This document shows positions 47,315 through 56,812 of a stretch of 64,000 nt of DNA, piece after piece. Below the pieces are notes generated by a model. It was not told the DNA's origin. It saw nothing but the letters and a program-made list of their open reading frames with translations, and did no database searches. The stretch is from an uncultured Alistipes sp. (GTDB lineage Bacteria; Bacteroidota; Bacteroidia; Bacteroidales; Rikenellaceae): NCBI GenBank assembly GCA_944323075.1, contig CALURC010000016.1, forward strand, positions 647,446 to 711,445. Direction: 5' to 3'. Numbering within the stretch: position 1 is the first letter of the stretch; each line of letters starts with the position of its first letter. The position numbers were made by a program, and so were the translations under genes.

Positions 47315-50300
47315 ACAAAATAGAAAAAGTGGTCCTGCTGGGTTCGGGAGCACTTAAGATCGGAGAGGCCGGAGAGTTCGACTATTCGGGTTCGCAAGCG
47401 CTCAAGGCCCTGAAAGAGGAGGGAATCTACACCGTTCTGATCAATCCGAACATTGCCACGATACAGACCTCGGAAAACATTGCGGACAAGGTCTACTTCC
47501 TGCCCGTAACGCCGGAGTATGTAACGAAAGTGATCGAAAAGGAGCGTCCGCAGGGCATCCTGTTGGCTTTCGGTGGACAGACCGCACTGAACTGCGGCGT
47601 TCAACTGTATCGCAGTGGCGTTCTTGAAAAATACAATGTAAAGGTTCTCGGAACTCCTGTTCAGGCGATCATCGACACCGAAGACCGAGAAAAGTTCGTC
47701 GAGAAACTGGACGAAATCAACGTCAAAACAATCAAAAGCGAGGCCGTAACGAGTGTGGCTGAAGCTAAACGTGTGGCTCACGAGTTGGGCTATCCGATCA
47801 TCATCCGGGCCGCCTATACGCTCGGAGGACTCGGTTCGGGTTTCTGTGACAACGACGAGGAGCTGGACGTACTGGCCAACAAGGCCTTCTCCTACTCGCC
47901 ACAGATTCTGGTTGAAAAATCGTTGAAAGGATGGAAAGAGGTAGAATATGAGGTGGTCCGTGACCGGTACGACAACTGCATCACGGTCTGCAACATGGAG
48001 AACTTCGACCCACTGGGTATCCACACCGGAGAAAGTATCGTAGTCGCCCCCTCGCAGACGCTGTCGAACTCGGAGTACCACAAATTGCGCCGGCTGGCCA
48101 TCAAGATCATCCGCCACATCGGAGTGATCGGCGAATGTAACGTGCAGTATGCCCTCGATCCCGAATCGGAAGATTACCGGGTGATCGAAGTCAACGCACG
48201 ACTGAGCCGTTCTTCGGCCTTGGCCTCCAAAGCAACGGGGTACCCGTTGGCCTTCATCGCCGCAAAATTAGGATTGGGATACGGGCTCCACGAACTGAAA
48301 AACAACGTCACGAAGAGTACGACGGCCTGCTTCGAACCGGCTCTCGACTATATCGTCTGCAAAATTCCCCGCTGGGACCTCGGAAAATTTAAAGGCGTTT
48401 CGCGAGAATTGGGCTCGAGCATGAAATCGGTCGGCGAGGTGATGGCTATCGGCCGTAACTTCGAGGAGGTGATCCAGAAGGGATTGCGCATGATCGGACA
48501 AGGCATGCACGGCTTTGTCGCCAACAAGGAGTTCGAAGTCGAGGACATCGATGCCGCACTGAGCCACCCGACCGACAAGCGGATCTTCGTCATCGCACAC
48601 GCACTCAAGAACGGATACTCCGTATCGCGTATCCATGAGTTGACCCGCATCGACCGCTGGTTCATCGAAAAACTCGAAAACATCATCCGGATCGAAAACG
48701 AGCTGGAGCAATATAACAACATCACGCAGGTTCCCGACACGCTGCTTTTGGAGGCCAAACAACGGGGCTTCTCCGACTTCCAGCTGGCCCGGACCGTGTC
48801 GAAAAGCTCGGCAAAAAACATCGAGCGCGACATGCTGGACATCCGCAAGTACCGGAAACTGCGCGGAATCACCCCGTACGTCAAACAGATCGACACGCTG
48901 GCCGCCGAATATCCGGCCATGACCAACTACCTCTACGTTACGTACAACGGGTGTGCCCACGACATCGACTTCCCGCGCGACAACCGCTCGGTAATCGTAC
49001 TCGGATCGGGAGCCTACCGAATCGGAAGTTCAGTGGAGTTCGACTGGTGTAGCGTCAGTGCGCTGAACACGATCCGTCAACAGGGGTTGCGTTCGGTCAT
49101 GATCAACTACAATCCTGAAACCGTATCGACGGACTACGACACCTGCGACCGGCTCTACTTCGATGAGCTGACGCTCGAGCGGGTGCTCGACATCACCGAT
49201 CTGGAGCAACCTAAAGGGGTTATCGTATCGACCGGAGGCCAGATTCCGAACAACTTGGCCCTGCGGCTCCAGAACGAACACGTACCGATCCTCGGAACAT
49301 CAGCCACCGACATCGACCATGCGGAAGACCGGCACAAGTTTTCGGCCATGCTCGACGAAATCGGCGTAGACCAGCCCCGCTGGCGAGAGCTGACCACGAT
49401 GGACGACATCTATCGGTTCGTCGACGAGGTAGGCTTCCCGGTATTGATCCGGCCTTCGTACGTGCTTTCGGGCGCAGCGATGAATGTCGTTTCGAACCGC
49501 GAAGAGCTCGAACACTTCCTCACCCTCGCCACCAACGTATCGAAACAGTATCCGGTCGTGGTTACAGAGTTCATCGAACACGCCAAAGAGATCGAGATCG
49601 ATGCCGTGGCCCGCAACGGCGAAGTACTGATCTATGCAATCTCGGAACACGTCGAGTTTGCCGGTGTACACTCGGGCGATGCGACGATGGTATTCCCGCC
49701 GCAGAAGATGTACGTCGAGACCATGCGCCGCATCAAGATCATCGCTCGCGAGGTGGCCCGCATGCTGAAGATCTCTGGTCCCTTCAACATGCAGTTGATG
49801 GCCAAGAACAACGACATCAAGGTGATCGAATGTAACCTGCGAGCCTCGAGAAGTTTCCCGTTCGTATCGAAAGTTCTGAAAGTAAACTTCATAGACATAG
49901 CCACCAAAGTCATGTTGGGCGTAGAACCCGATGTGCCGCACAAATCGGCCTTCGAACTCGACTACGTCGGCATCAAGGCTCCGCAATTCTCCTTCTCACG
50001 GCTCCAGAAAGCCGACCCGGTATTGGGTGTAGAGATGGCTTCGACCGGAGAGGTCGGATGTCTCGGCGAGGATTTCCATGAAGCCATTCTGAAGGCAATG
50101 ATGTCGGTGGGCTATGCAATTCCGAAAAAGAACATCCTGCTCTCGACCGGAGATTCGCGTTCGAAGATGGATATGCTCTCGGCCGCCAAAGCGTTGCAAG
50201 AGAAGGGCTACAACATCTTCGCGACCCGGGGTACAGCTGCGTTTCTCGAGACCAATGGGGTGCACGCAACGGTACTCCACTGGCCCGACCAACCCGAGCA

Positions 50301-50526
50301 GCCAAATACGTTAACCTATATCAAGGAGAAAAAGATCGACCTGATCGTCAACATTCCGAAGAATCTGTCGAAAGACGAGTTGAACAACGACTATACGATC
50401 CGACGCAGTGCGATCGACTTCAACATTCCGTTGATCACCAATGCACGGTTGGCCAGCGCCTTCATCACGGCATTCTGCCGTATCAAACCAGAAGACATCA
50501 AAATCAAAAGCTGGAACGAGTATTAG
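47302..50526 (+). CDS. carB: Carbamoyl-phosphate synthase large subunit
   Basis: A 1074-residue enzyme with two homologous ATP-grasp halves: the first with VLLGSGALKIGEAGEFDYSG, the second with VIVLGSGAYRIGSSVEFDW. A C-terminal allosteric MGS-like domain (from about residue 940, DMLSAAKALQEKGYNIFATRG) completes the normal length. The gene ends 23 bases before a strong terminator. Confidence 0.97.
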   Translation: MHTIDKIEKVVLLGSGALKIGEAGEFDYSGSQALKALKEEGIYTVLINPNIATIQTSENIADKVYFLPVTPEYVTKVIEKERPQGILLAFGGQTALNCGVQLYRSGVLEKYNVKVLGTPVQAIIDTEDREKFVEKLDEINVKTIKSEAVTSVAEAKRVAHELGYPIIIRAAYTLGGLGSGFCDNDEELDVLANKAFSYSPQILVEKSLKGWKEVEYEVVRDRYDNCITVCNMENFDPLGIHTGESIVVAPSQTLSNSEYHKLRRLAIKIIRHIGVIGECNVQYALDPESEDYRVIEVNARLSRSSALASKATGYPLAFIAAKLGLGYGLHELKNNVTKSTTACFEPALDYIVCKIPRWDLGKFKGVSRELGSSMKSVGEVMAIGRNFEEVIQKGLRMIGQGMHGFVANKEFEVEDIDAALSHPTDKRIFVIAHALKNGYSVSRIHELTRIDRWFIEKLENIIRIENELEQYNNITQVPDTLLLEAKQRGFSDFQLARTVSKSSAKNIERDMLDIRKYRKLRGITPYVKQIDTLAAEYPAMTNYLYVTYNGCAHDIDFPRDNRSVIVLGSGAYRIGSSVEFDWCSVSALNTIRQQGLRSVMINYNPETVSTDYDTCDRLYFDELTLERVLDITDLEQPKGVIVSTGGQIPNNLALRLQNEHVPILGTSATDIDHAEDRHKFSAMLDEIGVDQPRWRELTTMDDIYRFVDEVGFPVLIRPSYVLSGAAMNVVSNREELEHFLTLATNVSKQYPVVVTEFIEHAKEIEIDAVARNGEVLIYAISEHVEFAGVHSGDATMVFPPQKMYVETMRRIKIIAREVARMLKISGPFNMQLMAKNNDIKVIECNLRASRSFPFVSKVLKVNFIDIATKVMLGVEPDVPHKSAFELDYVGIKAPQFSFSRLQKADPVLGVEMASTGEVGCLGEDFHEAILKAMMSVGYAIPKKNILLSTGDSRSKMDMLSAAKALQEKGYNIFATRGTAAFLETNGVHATVLHWPDQPEQPNTLTYIKEKKIDLIVNIPKNLSKDELNNDYTIRRSAIDFNIPLITNARLASAFITAFCRIKPEDIKIKSWNEY

Positions 50527-50549
50527 TCTTTTCTCCTTACGAAAGTTCA

Positions 50550-50589
50550 GTTACGCCATAAAATGCTTAATTTTATGGCGTAACTTTTT
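50550..50589 (+). terminator. carAB terminator, placed at the start of the next gene
   Basis: Perfect 15-base stem: 50550-50564 with 50570-50584, 5-base loop, followed by TTTTTA. The next ATG is at 50593, almost inside the terminator, so that gene has no separate leader. Confidence 0.9.
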
Positions 50590-50592
50590 ATT

Positions 50593-51231
50593 ATGCCTCT
50601 GATTATCCGAAAAAATCTCTCCTGCGGCGAACTGGCCGTATGGCAAATCGACGAATCCGAACCCCAGCTGGCAGCCCGATGCAGCCGTGAAGAGCAGGAG
50701 TATGCCCAAAGCCTCACCAACGCCCGTCGGCGATGCGAGTGGCTCGCATGGCATGTCTTATTGCACGAACTTCTCCCGAACGTAACAACTGCCTACGACT
50801 CTGTCGGAGCCCCGATTCTGGTTGGGGAGGAGCAACAGATTGCCGTAAGCCATACCTCGGGATATGCAGCGCTACTTCTTTCCGATCAGCCGTGCGGCAT
50901 CGATATTGAGCTTCCGACCCGCGTTTTTTCACACGCCGCATCGAGGTTTCTTTCCGACAACGAATGCAAACTGATCGAGGCCAACGATTCCGGCCTGCAA
51001 CAAAAAACAACAGGAACAATCTGGTGCGCCAAAGAGTGCCTCTACAAATGGGCTAAAATCCCCGGATTGAATTTCGTGAACGACATGACGATCGACCAGA
51101 TCGATTTCGCCCGCAATCTTATCTCAGGATCGCTGCTCGGGCATCCCGTGTCGCCTTCGATACTTCCTGACGATCGGCTCAACATCGTTTTTTACGCTGC
51201 AACCTATCCGACTTTGGGGTTTCATGTATAA
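50593..51231 (+). CDS. 4'-phosphopantetheinyl transferase
   Basis: A 212-residue Sfp/AcpT-type enzyme that moves phosphopantetheine from CoA to carrier proteins. Motifs are clear: the magnesium site GIDIE at 102-106 and WCAKECLYKW at 144-153 (W-x2-K-E-x3-K). The start MPLIIRK fits the usual family start, so the ATG directly after the carAB terminator is probably right. No recognisable promoter or ribosome-binding site precedes it; expression may depend on readthrough of the terminator. The carrier-protein partner is not in the window. Confidence 0.9.
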   Translation: MPLIIRKNLSCGELAVWQIDESEPQLAARCSREEQEYAQSLTNARRRCEWLAWHVLLHELLPNVTTAYDSVGAPILVGEEQQIAVSHTSGYAALLLSDQPCGIDIELPTRVFSHAASRFLSDNECKLIEANDSGLQQKTTGTIWCAKECLYKWAKIPGLNFVNDMTIDQIDFARNLISGSLLGHPVSPSILPDDRLNIVFYAATYPTLGFHV

Positions 51232-51243
51232 TTTGTATCTTTG
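51213..51243 (+). promoter_or_regulatory. Promoter of the GH36 gene
   Basis: TTTG at 51213-51216 and TATCTTTG at 51236-51243 with 19 bases between, a full consensus match inside the end of the previous gene. The ATG is 41 bases downstream. Confidence 0.75.
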
Positions 51244-51283
51244 AAAATACACCTAAAAACCACCTGCTAAAACTACTCGAACC

Positions 51284-53344
51284 ATGAAAAAGATGTACCT
51301 TATTGCCGTATTGTTTCTCTGCATGGCCTGCTCCACTGCTATTCTTCGAGCCCAGACAGCACAGAAGATTACGGTTCCAAACAATCTGGAGAGATGGATC
51401 ACCACAACCTTTGCCAAAGGGAAAATTCCCCCGTTTTCATTCATTTACAACGATCGCCCATCGGCCGAGTTCATCCGCAAATGGAAACACTCCTCATCAA
51501 AACTGACAAGCGACGATCCAAATGTCATTAAGTATCAATTTTCATATACAGACCCCATCTCAGGGCTTACGGCTGAGTGCGTAGTCGACGGATTTCCCGA
51601 ATTCAACGCCGTCGAATGGGTTTTGAATTTCCGCAACGGATCGGATAAAAATTCAGCCCAACTGAGAGCGGTCAACGTTGTCGACCTGACGTGGAAAAGC
51701 GAAACGGAAGGCGATTTCAATCTGTTGCGGCTCAGAGGGTCGTGCGGCTCCCGGGCCGATTTCCAACCGATCCTCAGCACGCTGTCAGTTCAGGATTCGG
51801 TCTATATGTTTCCGGACGGTGGCCGCTCTTCGGACAACAGTGCCTTCCCGTTTTTCAACATCGAAACTCCCGACCAAAAGGGCGTTATAGTTGGCATCGG
51901 CTGGACCGGGACATGGTTTGCCGATGTACACCGCACGGCAGACCAAGAGGTATCACTGACCAGCGGCATGAAATACATGGACCTTTTCCTCTACCCCGAA
52001 GAGCAGATTCGGACCCCACGCATCTGCCTGCTGTTTTGGGAAGGAGAGAACCCGCTAACCGGCAACAACCATTTCCGCCGCTTCATGCTGGCCCACAATT
52101 CGCGTAAAATCGACGGCAAGTTTGCCGAATATCCGCTCTCGGCCGGTTTCGAATGGGGCGATCCGGCTCCCTGCAACGAATACAGCTGTCTGACCGAAGA
52201 GCTGGCCATCGCCATGATCCAACGCTACAAACAGTTCGGCATCGTTCCGGAACTCTTTTGGCTCGACGCCGGATGGTACACGGGATGCGGAGGTCCGGAC
52301 TTCACCGGAGGCAACTGGTCGACCAATGTCGGTAACTGGACCGTCGACACCACCCGTTTCCCGGACGGATTGAAACCGATCTCGGACGCTGCTCATCGGG
52401 TCGGAGCCAAATTCATGGTCTGGTTCGAACCCGAACGCGTCGACCGAAGTACCCTTTTCGCCAAGCTACACCCCGAATGGATGCTCAAGAGGCCCAACGA
52501 TAACTGTTACCTGTTCAACTTGGGCGACAAAGAGGCGTGTGCATGGCTCTCCAAATACATCGGCGACATGATCGAAGAGAACGGTATCGACTACTACCGC
52601 CAAGACTTCAATATGCCGACTGCTCCTTACTGGGCCGTAAACGAAGAGCCCGGCAGAATGGGAATCAACGAAATCCGCCACGTCGAAGGGCTGTATGCCT
52701 ATTGGGACTACCTGTTGGAACGTTTTCCGAACCTACTGATCGACAACTGTGCCTCGGGCGGCCGCCGGCTCGACCTCGAAACGATGAAACGCAGTGCCCC
52801 GCTTTGGAGAACAGACTACCAGTATGGCGAGGTCAACGGCTACCAATGCCATACCTACGGACTGAACCTCTTCCTCCCACTACACGGAACAGGGATATAC
52901 AACACGGACGATTACAGTTTCCGGTCGTGCCTGGGCAGCACGATGGTTATCAACTGGGAGATTTTCAGCATCCGCGGCTCGATTCCCGACATGCAACGGG
53001 TAATCGCCGAGTACAAAGAGTTGAAACCCTATTTTTATGAAGACTACTATCCACTGACCGGATACGGCGACCAGACCGGAGACGATGCCTTTCTGGCCTA
53101 TCAGCTGAACCGCCCGTCAGACCGGAGCGGAATCGTAGTCGCCTTCCGGCGTAAAGACAATGCGACAAACAACATCCAAGTCAAATTGCAAGGACTCGAC
53201 CCCGAAACAACTTACGCAATACAAAACGACAACGACGGCTCAATTGCGAACAAAACCGGACGCGAACTCGCCGAAGGAGTGACCCTTGCGATCGATCAGG
53301 CTCCCGGATCACTGCTTCTGCGCTACACTCCCGCCGAAAAATAG
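51284..53344 (+). CDS. Alpha-galactosidase, glycoside hydrolase family 36
   Basis: A 686-residue secreted enzyme (signal peptide ending near ILRAQ). The catalytic TIM barrel shows FEWGDPAP and LFWLDAGWY, nucleophile Asp441 in GIDYYRQDFN, the substrate-binding NCASGGRRLDLE and acid/base Asp511 in RTDYQYG. An N-terminal beta-supersandwich and a C-terminal beta domain complete the GH36 (clan D) layout. It removes alpha-galactose from raffinose-type sugars, galactomannan or host glycans; the exact substrate is unknown. Single gene with its own promoter. Confidence 0.92.
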   Translation: MKKMYLIAVLFLCMACSTAILRAQTAQKITVPNNLERWITTTFAKGKIPPFSFIYNDRPSAEFIRKWKHSSSKLTSDDPNVIKYQFSYTDPISGLTAECVVDGFPEFNAVEWVLNFRNGSDKNSAQLRAVNVVDLTWKSETEGDFNLLRLRGSCGSRADFQPILSTLSVQDSVYMFPDGGRSSDNSAFPFFNIETPDQKGVIVGIGWTGTWFADVHRTADQEVSLTSGMKYMDLFLYPEEQIRTPRICLLFWEGENPLTGNNHFRRFMLAHNSRKIDGKFAEYPLSAGFEWGDPAPCNEYSCLTEELAIAMIQRYKQFGIVPELFWLDAGWYTGCGGPDFTGGNWSTNVGNWTVDTTRFPDGLKPISDAAHRVGAKFMVWFEPERVDRSTLFAKLHPEWMLKRPNDNCYLFNLGDKEACAWLSKYIGDMIEENGIDYYRQDFNMPTAPYWAVNEEPGRMGINEIRHVEGLYAYWDYLLERFPNLLIDNCASGGRRLDLETMKRSAPLWRTDYQYGEVNGYQCHTYGLNLFLPLHGTGIYNTDDYSFRSCLGSTMVINWEIFSIRGSIPDMQRVIAEYKELKPYFYEDYYPLTGYGDQTGDDAFLAYQLNRPSDRSGIVVAFRRKDNATNNIQVKLQGLDPETTYAIQNDNDGSIANKTGRELAEGVTLAIDQAPGSLLLRYTPAEK

Positions 53345-53375
53345 AGGCAAAAACTGAATTATATGGAAAAAAGGT

Positions 53376-53405
53376 TTTGTTTCTGATTTTTTTAACTTAC
53401 CTTTG
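53376..53405 (+). promoter_or_regulatory. Promoter of the his operon
   Basis: TTTG at 53376-53379 and TACCTTTG at 53398-53405, spacing 18. Transcription would start near 53412, about 18 bases before the leader peptide ATG. Confidence 0.75.
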
Positions 53406-53429
53406 TACGGTACAAAATCGAAATAGATT

Positions 53430-53486
53430 ATGATACAGTTCAGTCGCATTCACGGGCACCATCATCACCTGCTTCCATCACGGTAG
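53430..53486 (+). CDS. hisL: his operon leader peptide (histidine-rich, 18 residues)
   Basis: An 18-codon reading frame, MIQFSRIHGHHHHLLPSR, ending in TAG at 53484-53486. Five of six consecutive codons (8, 10, 11, 12 and 13) are His, in both CAC and CAT form. It lies between the his promoter and hisG and ahead of a terminator. By the established model for his attenuation, a ribosome held at these codons when His-tRNA is scarce lets the antiterminator form. No other function is expected for the peptide. It is too short for ordinary gene finders. Confidence 0.9.
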   Translation: MIQFSRIHGHHHHLLPSR

Positions 53487-53563
53487 GCTTGTCGCGTGTT
53501 TGTCCGAACTGATCGAGATATTTATCGCATAAAGAGGCTTACCGAAATCGGGGCCTCTTTTTT
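53481..53563 (+). promoter_or_regulatory. his attenuator: antiterminator and terminator
   Basis: Terminator: AAAGAGGC (53531-53538) pairs with GCCTCTTT (53553-53560), with an inner CCG/CGG pair and a T-run at 53558-53563. Antiterminator: CGGTAGGCTT (53481-53490) pairs over ten positions, two of them G-U, with AGGCTTACCG (53535-53544), the 5' arm of the terminator. The antiterminator 5' arm contains the leader stop codon, so a ribosome that reaches the stop covers it and the terminator forms; a ribosome held on the His codons leaves it free. hisG starts 42 bases after the T-run. Confidence 0.85.
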
Positions 53564-53604
53564 AGTTATAAACCGTACAGAAAACTATTAAAAACTCGAA
53601 AAAT

Positions 53605-54456
53605 ATGTTGCGAATCGCTATTCAGGCCAAAGGCCGACTCAATGAAGAGAGTATCGAACTGCTCGCCGAAGCGGGCGTATCGGCAGAAGAGAGTAAACGA
53701 AAACTGTTGACCCGTTGCAACGACTTCCCGATGGAGGTTCTTTATCTGCGCGACGATGACATTCCCCAAGCCGTATCGATGGGAGTAGCCGACATCGGAA
53801 TCGTCGGACTTAACGAGGTCGAAGAGAAAGAGTTCGACGTTGAGATTGCCCACAAACTCGGTTTCGGCAAGTGCCGCTTGTCGTTGGCCGTACCCAAGAC
53901 CGAAGAGTACGTCGATGTGAACTACTTCAACGGGAAACGGATCGCCACTTCTTACCCGGTCATACTTTCCCGCTTCTTTAAGGAGAAAGGTATCACGGCC
54001 GAAATTCACGAAATCGCCGGCTCGGTCGAAATCGCTCCTTCGGTCGGCATGGCCGATGCGATCTTCGACATCGTCAGCTCGGGCAGCACATTGGTTACCA
54101 ACGGGCTGAAAGAGGTTGAGAAAGTACTCTTCTCAGAGGCTGTCATGATCGCCAACAAATCCCTGTCTGACGAGAAGAAAAAGATCCTCGACCAGCTATT
54201 GTTCCGTATCGAGGCCGTAGAACGGAGCCGGGGCATGAAATATGTACTGCTGAACCTGCCTCACGAAAAGATCGACGAAGCGATCCGCATTCTGCCCGGC
54301 ATGAAGAGCCCCACCATCCTACCTCTGGCTCAAGAGGGCTGGAGCTCGATCCACGTAGTTATCAACGAACGCGAACTGTGGGATAAGATCGAACAGCTCA
54401 AGGCGATCGGTGCAGAAGACATATTGGTCCTTTCACTCGAAAAAATGATTCTATAA
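53605..54456 (+). CDS. hisG: ATP phosphoribosyltransferase, long form
   Basis: A 283-residue enzyme for the first committed step, joining ATP and PRPP. The start MLRIAIQAKGRLNEESIELL and the segment VEIAPSVGMADAIFDIVSSGSTL (PRPP site) are characteristic. The C-terminal HisG_C domain, absent from short forms, carries histidine feedback inhibition, so the operon has both attenuation and feedback control. The stop shares one base with the hisD start. Confidence 0.96.
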   Translation: MLRIAIQAKGRLNEESIELLAEAGVSAEESKRKLLTRCNDFPMEVLYLRDDDIPQAVSMGVADIGIVGLNEVEEKEFDVEIAHKLGFGKCRLSLAVPKTEEYVDVNYFNGKRIATSYPVILSRFFKEKGITAEIHEIAGSVEIAPSVGMADAIFDIVSSGSTLVTNGLKEVEKVLFSEAVMIANKSLSDEKKKILDQLLFRIEAVERSRGMKYVLLNLPHEKIDEAIRILPGMKSPTILPLAQEGWSSIHVVINERELWDKIEQLKAIGAEDILVLSLEKMIL

Positions 54457-55739
54457 TGGAGATATCGGTAAATCCCGAACGGAGCGAATGGAGTGCACTG
54501 CTCCGTCGGCCACAAATTGCACGATCGGTAATCGGGGAGCGGGTAGCCGCCATTCTCGAGTCGGTGCGTACAGAGGGTGATCGGGCCTTGCTGCAACTCA
54601 CTCGGGAGATCGACAAGACCGAACTCACGTCGGTCATCGTCACCCGTGACGAGATCGAGGAGGCTGCGTCTCTGATTCCGGATACTCTGAAAGAAGCGAT
54701 CGAGACAGCTGCCCAAAATATCGAACGGTTCCACGCGGCACAGAAACCCCAACCGGTCGATATGGAGACCATGCCGGGCGTACGGTGTGTACAACGCGCC
54801 GTACCCATTCAACGGGTCGGACTCTATGTCCCGGGCGGATCGGCTCCACTGTTCTCTACGGTGCTGATGCTGGCGGTTCCGGCTCAAGTAGCGGGCTGCC
54901 GCGAGATTATTCTCTGCACACCACCCGACAAGCAGGGGAAAATCGCTCCGGCCATCCTGTACGCCGCCTCACAAGCCGGAGTCAACCGTATTTTCAAGGT
55001 CGGAGGAGCCCAAGCGATTGCTGCCATGGCCTACGGAACCGAGAGCGTACCTAAAGTCGACAAGATTTTCGGCCCGGGTAACCAGTATGTCACTACGGCC
55101 AAACAGCAGGTCGGACTCTCAACCACAGCGATCGACATGCCGGCAGGTCCCTCCGAAGTGTTGGTGATGGCTGACTCTTCAGCCGTTCCGGAGTTCGTTG
55201 CCTCTGACCTGCTGTCGCAAGCCGAACACGGCCCCGACTCACAAGTAGTGCTGCTGACCCCATCGCGTGGATTCGCCGAACAGGTCATTGCTGAGACCGA
55301 ACGTCAGCTCCAACAACTTTCCCGCAGCGACATTGCCCGCAAAGCCTTGGAGAACAGCCGAATCATCGTTATGGATACGGTGGATGACCTGATCGACTTC
55401 TGCAACGCATACGGTCCGGAGCACCTGATCCTGTCGATGGAAAACCCATGGGAAATCGCAGACCGGATCACGGCTGCGGGGAGCCTCTTTATCGGAAACT
55501 ACACACCGGAGAGTGCCGGAGACTACGCATCGGGGACGAACCACACCCTGCCGACCTACGGATGGGCACATGCCTACAGCGGAGTCAACCTCGACAGCTT
55601 CATGCGCAAAATGACCTATCAGGAGATCACGCCCGACGGATTACGGAAGATCGGGCGAACAATCGAGACGATGGCCGAAGCCGAAGGCCTTGGAGCGCAC
55701 AAGAACGCCGTAACCCTCCGGTTGAAACACCTCTCATAG
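54456..55739 (+). CDS. hisD: Histidinol dehydrogenase
   Basis: A 427-residue zinc enzyme for the last two oxidations to histidine with NAD. Visible family blocks are RVGLYVPGGSAPLFSTVLML, KIFGPGNQYVTTAK, the zinc-region SQAEHGPDSQVVLLT and the end ASGTNHTLPTYGWA. Stop of hisG and start of hisD overlap (TAATG). Confidence 0.97.
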   Translation: MEISVNPERSEWSALLRRPQIARSVIGERVAAILESVRTEGDRALLQLTREIDKTELTSVIVTRDEIEEAASLIPDTLKEAIETAAQNIERFHAAQKPQPVDMETMPGVRCVQRAVPIQRVGLYVPGGSAPLFSTVLMLAVPAQVAGCREIILCTPPDKQGKIAPAILYAASQAGVNRIFKVGGAQAIAAMAYGTESVPKVDKIFGPGNQYVTTAKQQVGLSTTAIDMPAGPSEVLVMADSSAVPEFVASDLLSQAEHGPDSQVVLLTPSRGFAEQVIAETERQLQQLSRSDIARKALENSRIIVMDTVDDLIDFCNAYGPEHLILSMENPWEIADRITAAGSLFIGNYTPESAGDYASGTNHTLPTYGWAHAYSGVNLDSFMRKMTYQEITPDGLRKIGRTIETMAEAEGLGAHKNAVTLRLKHLS

Positions 55740-55779
55740 AGAGTAATAAGATATATAAACACAGAATCGAGACGAAATC

Positions 55780-56802
55780 ATGGAAGTCCGAGAACTATTA
55801 CGAGAAAATATACGTACATTATCCCCCTACTCCACTGCACGGGATGAATATCAGGGGAGTCTGGGAATCTACCTCGATGCCAACGAAAATCCATACGATA
55901 ACGGTTACAACCGTTACCCCGATCCGCACCAAAAAGTGCTCAAACAAAAACTTTCGGAAGTAAAAAACGTTCCGGTCGAGAAGATCTTCATCGGCAACGG
56001 CTCGGATGAACCGATCGATCTGGTGTTCCGGCTCTTTTGCGAACCCAAACGTGACAATGCGGTTTCGATCGCCCCATCGTACGGCATGTACAAGGTTGCC
56101 GCTGCGATCAATGACGTACTGATGCGGGAGGTCCAGTTAGAGCCCGATTTTTCACTGGATGTCGACAAGTTGTTAGCTGCTACAGACGAGCATACGAAAT
56201 TGCTGTTCCTGTGCTCTCCGAATAATCCTTCGGGGAACTGTTTCCCGAAAGAGACGATCGAACGGATTCTCAAAACCTTTCAGGGAATCGTCGTGCTGGA
56301 CGAAGCCTACATCGATTTCGCCGATCAACCGGGATTCTTGAGCCGATTGGAAGAATTTCCCAACCTGATCATTCTCCAGACCCTGTCGAAAGCGTGGGGA
56401 ATGGCCGGACTACGTTTGGGACTCGCCTTTGCCCAACCGTTCATCATCGAGACCCTGAGCCGGGTCAAATATCCGTACAACATCAACGTCGTTACGCAAA
56501 AAATCGTTTACGACCGGCTCCAGACCCGTCCCGATACTCAGATCCAAACAATCATTGCCGAACGGAAACGAGTAAGCGAAGCGCTGAAAACATTTCCGCT
56601 TATCCGGAAAATCTATCCATCTGATGCAAACTTTGTATTGGTTCAAGTTGATCAACCGCGCCAAGTGTACGAAACGCTCATCGCGGCCGGAATCATCGTC
56701 CGCGACCGTTCGCGTATCGCCGGTTGCGAAGGATGCTTGCGTATCACGATCGGCACACCGGAAGAGAATACCGTACTGCTGGACACGCTAAAAAACATGT
56801 AA
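55780..56802 (+). CDS. hisC: Histidinol-phosphate aminotransferase
   Basis: A 340-residue PLP enzyme, class I/II fold. [12 protein letters not shown] at the start and [17 protein letters not shown] are family marks; Lys204 in [14 protein letters not shown] is the PLP-binding lysine. It transfers the amino group from glutamate to imidazole acetol phosphate. It follows hisD by 40 bases. Confidence 0.96.
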   Translation: MEVRELLRENIRTLSPYSTARDEYQGSLGIYLDANENPYDNGYNRYPDPHQKVLKQKLSEVKNVPVEKIFIGNGSDEPIDLVFRLFCEPKRDNAVSIAPSYGMYKVAAAINDVLMREVQLEPDFSLDVDKLLAATDEHTKLLFLCSPNNPSGNCFPKETIERILKTFQGIVVLDEAYIDFADQPGFLSRLEEFPNLIILQTLSKAWGMAGLRLGLAFAQPFIIETLSRVKYPYNINVVTQKIVYDRLQTRPDTQIQTIIAERKRVSEALKTFPLIRKIYPSDANFVLVQVDQPRQVYETLIAAGIIVRDRSRIAGCEGCLRITIGTPEENTVLLDTLKNM

Positions 56803-56812
56803 TCTGCAAATC

